Position numbers and translations under genes: made by a program. Below the pieces are notes generated by a model. That model did not search any database. It was not told where the DNA came from and worked only from the letters and a program-made list of their open reading frames with translations. A stretch of DNA of 64,000 nt. Source: Atrichornis clamosus. Lineage: Eukaryota; Chordata; Aves; Passeriformes; Menuridae. The DNA lies in the NCBI GenBank assembly GCA_013400975.1, contig WBMZ01010303.1, forward strand, positions 1 to 64,000. The letters are read 5' to 3'. Below, one piece after another: positions 58,701 to 64,000 of the stretch. Positions within the stretch are counted from its first letter, which is position 1, and the number at the start of each line of letters is the position of its first letter.

Positions 58701-61700
58701 GTATGTCCTATACAGCTCCTAGCAATCATCCTCCTAACACTTAGCCTTAGTTTCCATAACAAGTACATATTCACACACAAAAAAAATCCATAATAAGGCA
58801 AACTTTTCTGCAGCCCAAAGCATCACTGTAAGTTACAGCATGAATTAGAGTAACGTACCTGCAAATTATGTAGCTCATGTTCCTTATCAGTCCAATTCCC
58901 TGTAGTTATTTTCCATTGCAGCAGCAAGTGCAAGAGGATATTCCCTGGCTGCTTGTTCAGAAGACCAGCATGCTGGAAACATGCTCCAAGGCAACAGCTC
59001 CCTCACAGGAACATTTAATTGCTATCCTCCTTCCTTTGAATGAAAATATACAAAACTTAAGTGCTTCTTACAATCACAGATATGGTCAAACAGCAGAAAA
59101 GGGAAAGTAGTTTTTCAAGTAGCAATTTTGCTTCTGGCAACCGCTATGGCAGGGGCCCAGATTTTTCTGTGCCTGAAAAAAGAGTGCCCACTGGCAGCAC
59201 AAACTATCCCTGCCTGAAAAAAGAGTGCCCACTGGCAGCACAAACTATCCCTGCCCTTGTGCACCCTCCCTCAGTCTCCACTGCTGGGGGAGAGATGGAT
59301 TCCCTTATGAAATGAGAATTACATGGATCAAAATAGCAAAAGTTCCCTCCAAATTAAGTAGTTTTACATCAAAACATGCGCCAACCATCCATTTCCATCA
59401 CATCCCATTTCTGGTTTTGCACATTTCACCAGCACAAGTGATGCACGGTCAGAGCAGAACACACCGTGACATGACTTCTCACACAGAGGTGGATGGGACA
59501 GCCGAGGTAGAGGTGTGAGAACTGGTAGGATAGTACCTGATCTACCTTCACTAATACATTCCACAACACGAGATTTCCTCTTTGGTCCTTTTCTTTCAGA
59601 CAAAAAAGAATTAAAACAAATACCATCTTAACTGATCTAGGATCTGAAATAATATTCATAGTAGGATATTCTACATCTTGATAAATAGAGTATGAACCAA
59701 GTCGGCAATTTTTGAACCTTTCTGATATGGTTATTTATCTTCTAAAATGAATATTAAAAATAACTAATTTCGTCAAAGAAACTTACTTCAGGATGTTTTC
59801 CTTATCAGACGCTCATGAATCTTGGATACCAGAGGAATCCCTTAGACTTTGTTCTGTGTTTGAAACTGTGTACCTTCTTGAAATAAACAAACAAACAAAA
59901 CCAACCCAAATGATACAAACCAATCTTCCCACAACCCCTAAATTTCAAAAGTTCTTTCTACTGTCAGTTTTCTAATATACAATGCCTACTTTCCGTCTCC
60001 CACTTTGGATAGATCATACTTACCCTGTATGAAATTTGCAATGTCATTCTGCCATAAAAGCTAGTGCCTAATAAAGGTGTGTGCATATTTAAATATTTAC
60101 ATGTATATGTATATATTTGCATGTAAATATAAGCAAACCTTTGCAGTTGCCTCCAGTGTGAAGCATAGTAACCTATGGCAGTGTATAAGTTTCTAAGAAA
60201 TTTTACACGTTTCTTACAATTCCTGCAGTCTTTATTGCATTCATTAAAGGTAAGAATTCCCTTATTGTTAATAAAATAGAAATTCTGAAATATAAAAAGA
60301 GGTTCAGAGATGTGTTAATCACAGCTAAGCATTAGTGTTTTATGGATTACAGCCAGAATGATGCCCAATTAAAGATATGCTTCTGAGTGGCTAAGAACTT
60401 GAAGGGAATCTGTGCATTAAAAAGCATTTTCAATACAACACTTGCTATCCGAATCAATTAATTTTGATGTCCTAAGAATAAAATTTGATATGGCTTGGGT
60501 TATGTATCACATCTTAAAATGAATTTGGACACACTGGTGATAATGAAACTGGTAGTGATACAGAAAGTTAATTCAGTACTTGCATATCTAAGGATGCCAA
60601 TGTAATCAAGGGCTGACATAACTGGAAACTAAGTTTGGTGCCTTTAAGAACAGCCCCCCAAATTAAATATGACTTAACAGTCTTAGCTTAACACAGTCTT
60701 CAGTCTGAAAGCACTAGTACTGATAGTATCAGTTCAGGTTCAAAGCAACTGAATCTTTCCTGAACTCAGCTGCAAGTTATCTTCACCAAACGCTTTTGTA
60801 GACCATGCAATTTCTTGAGCTAACATTTCAAAGTTATATGCAAATATTAAAGTGGAATCCAGCACTTATATAGAGAAAAAATAATTCAAGCAAGGATCAG
60901 CAAATCCATTCAGAGGTCTGTTGCACTCTTCCCAAAGTGGTTAGTGGAGTCACCATACAAACTTGATATTCCAGTTCATGACCTTTTTCCTGTTGGAACA
61001 TAAATCTATTACTACCCCCATTCATTTTCTCATCAAAAGCTATCTGGCCACCTTGTGCTATTGCTCCAGGAGTAAAATGGTACTGCTAAACCTAAGGCAG
61101 TGCAAATAAGAACACACAGCACAGTATGTTTTCTTGAAGAGTTAGACGTGTTCTCCTTTATACCCCTCACTTTACCATGTTTTCAGGCTTCCTTTTTTGC
61201 CATCTGGTTCCTGTTTCAATCTCACATGTCTTTCACTTGGCTTGTGGCCTGCTTTATTTTACCCCTCCCACCCTACTGAGCACAACGTGAACTCACAGTC
61301 AACTTTCAAAAACCACACTGATCATAGAATGAGGCAAAAGGAATTTTATAGGTTTTAAGACCAATGGGGAACATTGTGGTCACTCACCTTGACCTTCTCT
61401 GTAATGCAAACGGAAGAACCCAACCCAGCAATTTCTGGATCAAGCCTATAACTTCATTTTGACAGCAGTGTGTCATTAGGAAGAATACTTACAAAGACCT
61501 ACCAGATCTGTGTGGTTGCATACTTCAGTTCTGTCAGTCCCAGTAACAGCAGGAAATGACAGCAGAGAGGCAGTTGCTCAGGTTTACTCTGATGCTTACT
61601 TTAGCAACCACTTGGATGATCAAAATGAACCGTCTAACAGCATCTGGATAGACAGAACCTGACAGTCCGAGAAGGGAGCTTCTTCAGGGAGCACGTAGAA

Positions 61701-64000
61701 GCAACATCTTGCGAGGCTGGGGGAATATATCAAGTGTGCAGCAGGCAGACCAGCTTAACTGAGAGACAGTCAGGCCTTTGCTCCTAACCTGTTTACTAAG
61801 GTTGTTTTGATTCTTACTTCATTGCTCTTTCTATCCCCTGCTATAACATCAAGTTTTGTACAGTCAGGCTGACCATGATACATAGATCTTTACTCTTTAT
61901 CATGCTACTTTTAAACTTTAAGCATATTCTTCCATTAAACATATCCTTATTAGCAACCAGTTCAGAGATGCTCCATTTCCCTGCTGGAGTCTGACTGCAT
62001 TACAGCAGTCTACCTAGATTTATGGGCACCATCACCATAGCACAGAGGACTTAATCACAGGACAAAAGGCATGAGTTGTTTTCTTATCTTGAACAAGCGA
62101 GTTCTGGTTTTTGATGGAAAATAACCACCCTATATATCAAAAAGAATGGATTTCAAGAATTTAACTAAGCATCTCACAAGAAACATCAGGTGGAAATTTG
62201 CAGATGGGACATTAACTGAAAGGTAATATTCTCTCTGTCATACTGAAATGTTACAAGAGTCTTCATGAAATAATTTATTAAGTTTCAAATGAGAGATTGA
62301 AGACATTGAAATATGCCTCCTACACCTTGCCTAAGCTGTCACAAGTTGCAAACACCCACACATTTTAAATATGTAATTTATATGGCATACAAAGAACACT
62401 TCACTTTTAAAAGTGATTAGCTTTAAAACTTACTACCCAAGTTTGCTGCATTTATGCATGTGCTTTGAAACATAGACAAGTAAAAATTCCAATTTACATT
62501 TAAAAAATGTTTCTTCAGCAACTTCAGAAAGCATGTACATGAAAGTATCCTAAAAGGCCATTGGTCTTTTGCTTACATGGCTCGCAGACTTCTATTTTTC
62601 ACTTCCTTTACACAGTGACTGTTATTATTACATGAAGTAGAGATGCTCTGGAGCAAGGTCAGTGCCAAAGGCAGATTGTGTTCTTTTCTTTCACCAACTG
62701 CAATACAGAAAAGGGCAGTGCTCATAAGCAACATGTGACTCTCCTTGAGCACATGGAAATTACTGCTTTGGCTGCATTGCCTGACCATAGTGACCCAGAT
62801 AGGTGCTGTATTTACGAGGGACCGGATGTGTCCTGTGCACTGCCCATCCCAGAGATAAAGCTGTAGATTAAGAGCTAAAACCAGACAACAAAATAACAGT
62901 GAGGTTTTTGAGCAGCCAAAGCTTCAAGCCAGAAAACAGAAGAGATCTACACTGGTGACAAAGCACTGGCTGCCCAGCCAGCAGCAGGAACCACCCACCT
63001 GAAGTACCCTGTTCTGGCACGGTGGTGTAGGGGCAATCGCAAGAGCATGAGCAGCTCTGTTCTGGTGTGAAAGTCACTAACCAGACATGGACATGCAGGT
63101 CCTGAGAGTGTTTCTGTCAGCTCAGCCCTCAGCCAGCTCCGTACTGTGAGGTCTAGAACTAGATCCACTTAGGCTTGTACTAACCCTTAGGCTTGCTAAC
63201 ACCAGCTGTCAGGTGCTTCCTGAGACACTTAGGCTTGGCCTGCTTGTCTAATTTTTTGGGCAGTGCACTAACGCTGTGGTTCTGACACCTGACAGCCCTG
63301 TCAAAGCAGGACGAGACACGCTGTCCTCCTTCAGTAAGCCCATTACAGCTGATAACGCAGCAACGCACTTTGTGTGCCGGAAAGCCGTCTCCTTCCGTGT
63401 CAGGAGGGGAACCAACCGCCCCAAGGAACCAAGAGCTACTGAGTCCTGCATCTCAAAGCAGCCCCTTTACCTAGTTCCCTAGATGCACACAAAGCTGTGC
63501 AGTGCTTTGCTAACCTCACAGTGAGATGCAACAACCTTGCCTTGGCTATACATACCTCTTGTGGCACTCCTGCTTTGAACAAATGTCAGTCCCATCATAT
63601 CTAACCTCCCCATCTACAAACATCTGCCTAGAGAATCAGCCAGCACAATGCTGAGGTTTATGCTGGAGAGAAGCACTAAGCTTCTTAAGATTAACGTGGC
63701 ATTTTAGGTAAGACCATATAAAATTTCTGCTTCAAAAGTCACTTTGCAGATTCAAGGTCCTATACCAAGAAAAAGGTGTGAGAAGCCCCCATAAAGTGCC
63801 AAACATGCCCTTAGGCAATTTGAAAAGGTCACAAAGTCTCTGGGTCAGCCCGACTCAGGCAGGACCCTTTTGCTTCTGCTACAGCAGAGGTCTGAGCTTT
63901 CTTTAATGGACCATCATGATCTAAGATGCATGGTCAGAAAAGAAGTGGCCAACACTAACTTGCAATAAAAGGCAAAAAAGGAAGCCTGAAAACATGTGAT
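55704..64000 (+). other. Presumed first intron of the PLAC9-like gene, to window end
   Basis: This is 8.3 kb of AT-rich sequence without a recognised exon on either strand. It contains one perfect 41-bp tandem duplication and TA-rich microsatellite sequence at 58190-58220 and 60090-60130. Short open frames in 59.0-59.5 and 62.6-63.5 kb match nothing I know. Confidence 0.5.
59171..59252. repeat. Perfect 41-bp tandem duplication
   Basis: The unit beginning gcctgaaaaaagagtgccca occupies 59171-59211 and is repeated without a mismatch at 59212-59252. The absence of differences implies a recent event or a length polymorphism. Confidence 0.95.

Noticed and set aside
55704..64000. Search for PLAC9 exon 2 and for ANXA11 exons
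   Set aside because: No segment with the PLAC9 Cys-containing helical stretch or annexin repeats was seen on either strand.
1..64000. CRISPR arrays, insertion sequences, rRNA or tRNA genes, and prokaryotic operons
   Set aside because: No regularly spaced repeats, tRNA-like cloverleaf boxes or rRNA words were noticed, and all supported coding sequence is spliced vertebrate type.

Overview
The window reads as a vertebrate nuclear locus, almost certainly from a bird. Genes are split into short exons with GT-AG introns, intergenic DNA is AT-rich, and the recognisable interspersed repeats are of avian type: two CR1 LINE 3' fragments, one solo LTR of a family common in birds, and a second LTR-like block. 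There is no sign of bacterial or plasmid organisation. The species cannot be told from the sequence alone.

Layout. (1) Positions 1-5515 (+) hold a complete four-exon TMEM254 gene, with its CpG-rich promoter at the extreme left edge and a 3' UTR ending near 6.1 or 6.95 kb. (2) About 7-14 kb is intergenic and contains a CR1 fragment. (3) Positions 44280 down to 14398 (-) hold a complete gene assembled here exon by exon. It has twelve coding exons whose phases all match, giving 1653 nt and 550 residues. It encodes a PLP-dependent fold-type II enzyme of the threonine/serine dehydratase and serine racemase superfamily, with an N-terminal membrane anchor and an ACT-like C-terminal tail. Its introns carry a CR1, two LTRs, a perfect 21-bp inverted repeat and two short tandem duplications marked by single N bases. 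(4) Upstream of that gene are a small 40-codon ORF, a TATA/MEF2-like box and, about 4.7 kb away, a GC-rich island with a good minus-strand splice donor; these are candidate promoters. (5) About 45-55.4 kb is intergenic. (6) A lone signal-peptide exon lies at 55646-55703 (+). From its place after TMEM254 it is probably exon 1 of PLAC9. No second exon was found before the window ends.

How it fits together. In human 10q22.3 the order is TMEM254, PLAC9, ANXA11, so TMEM254 plus a PLAC9-like exon in the same orientation points to the orthologous avian block. The dehydratase-like gene sits between them on the opposite strand. To my knowledge human has no gene at this place; its relatives SDS, SDSL and SRR lie elsewhere and have no membrane anchor. 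This membrane-tethered amino-acid lyase/racemase-like protein, with an altered phosphate-binding loop, is the most interesting object in the window.
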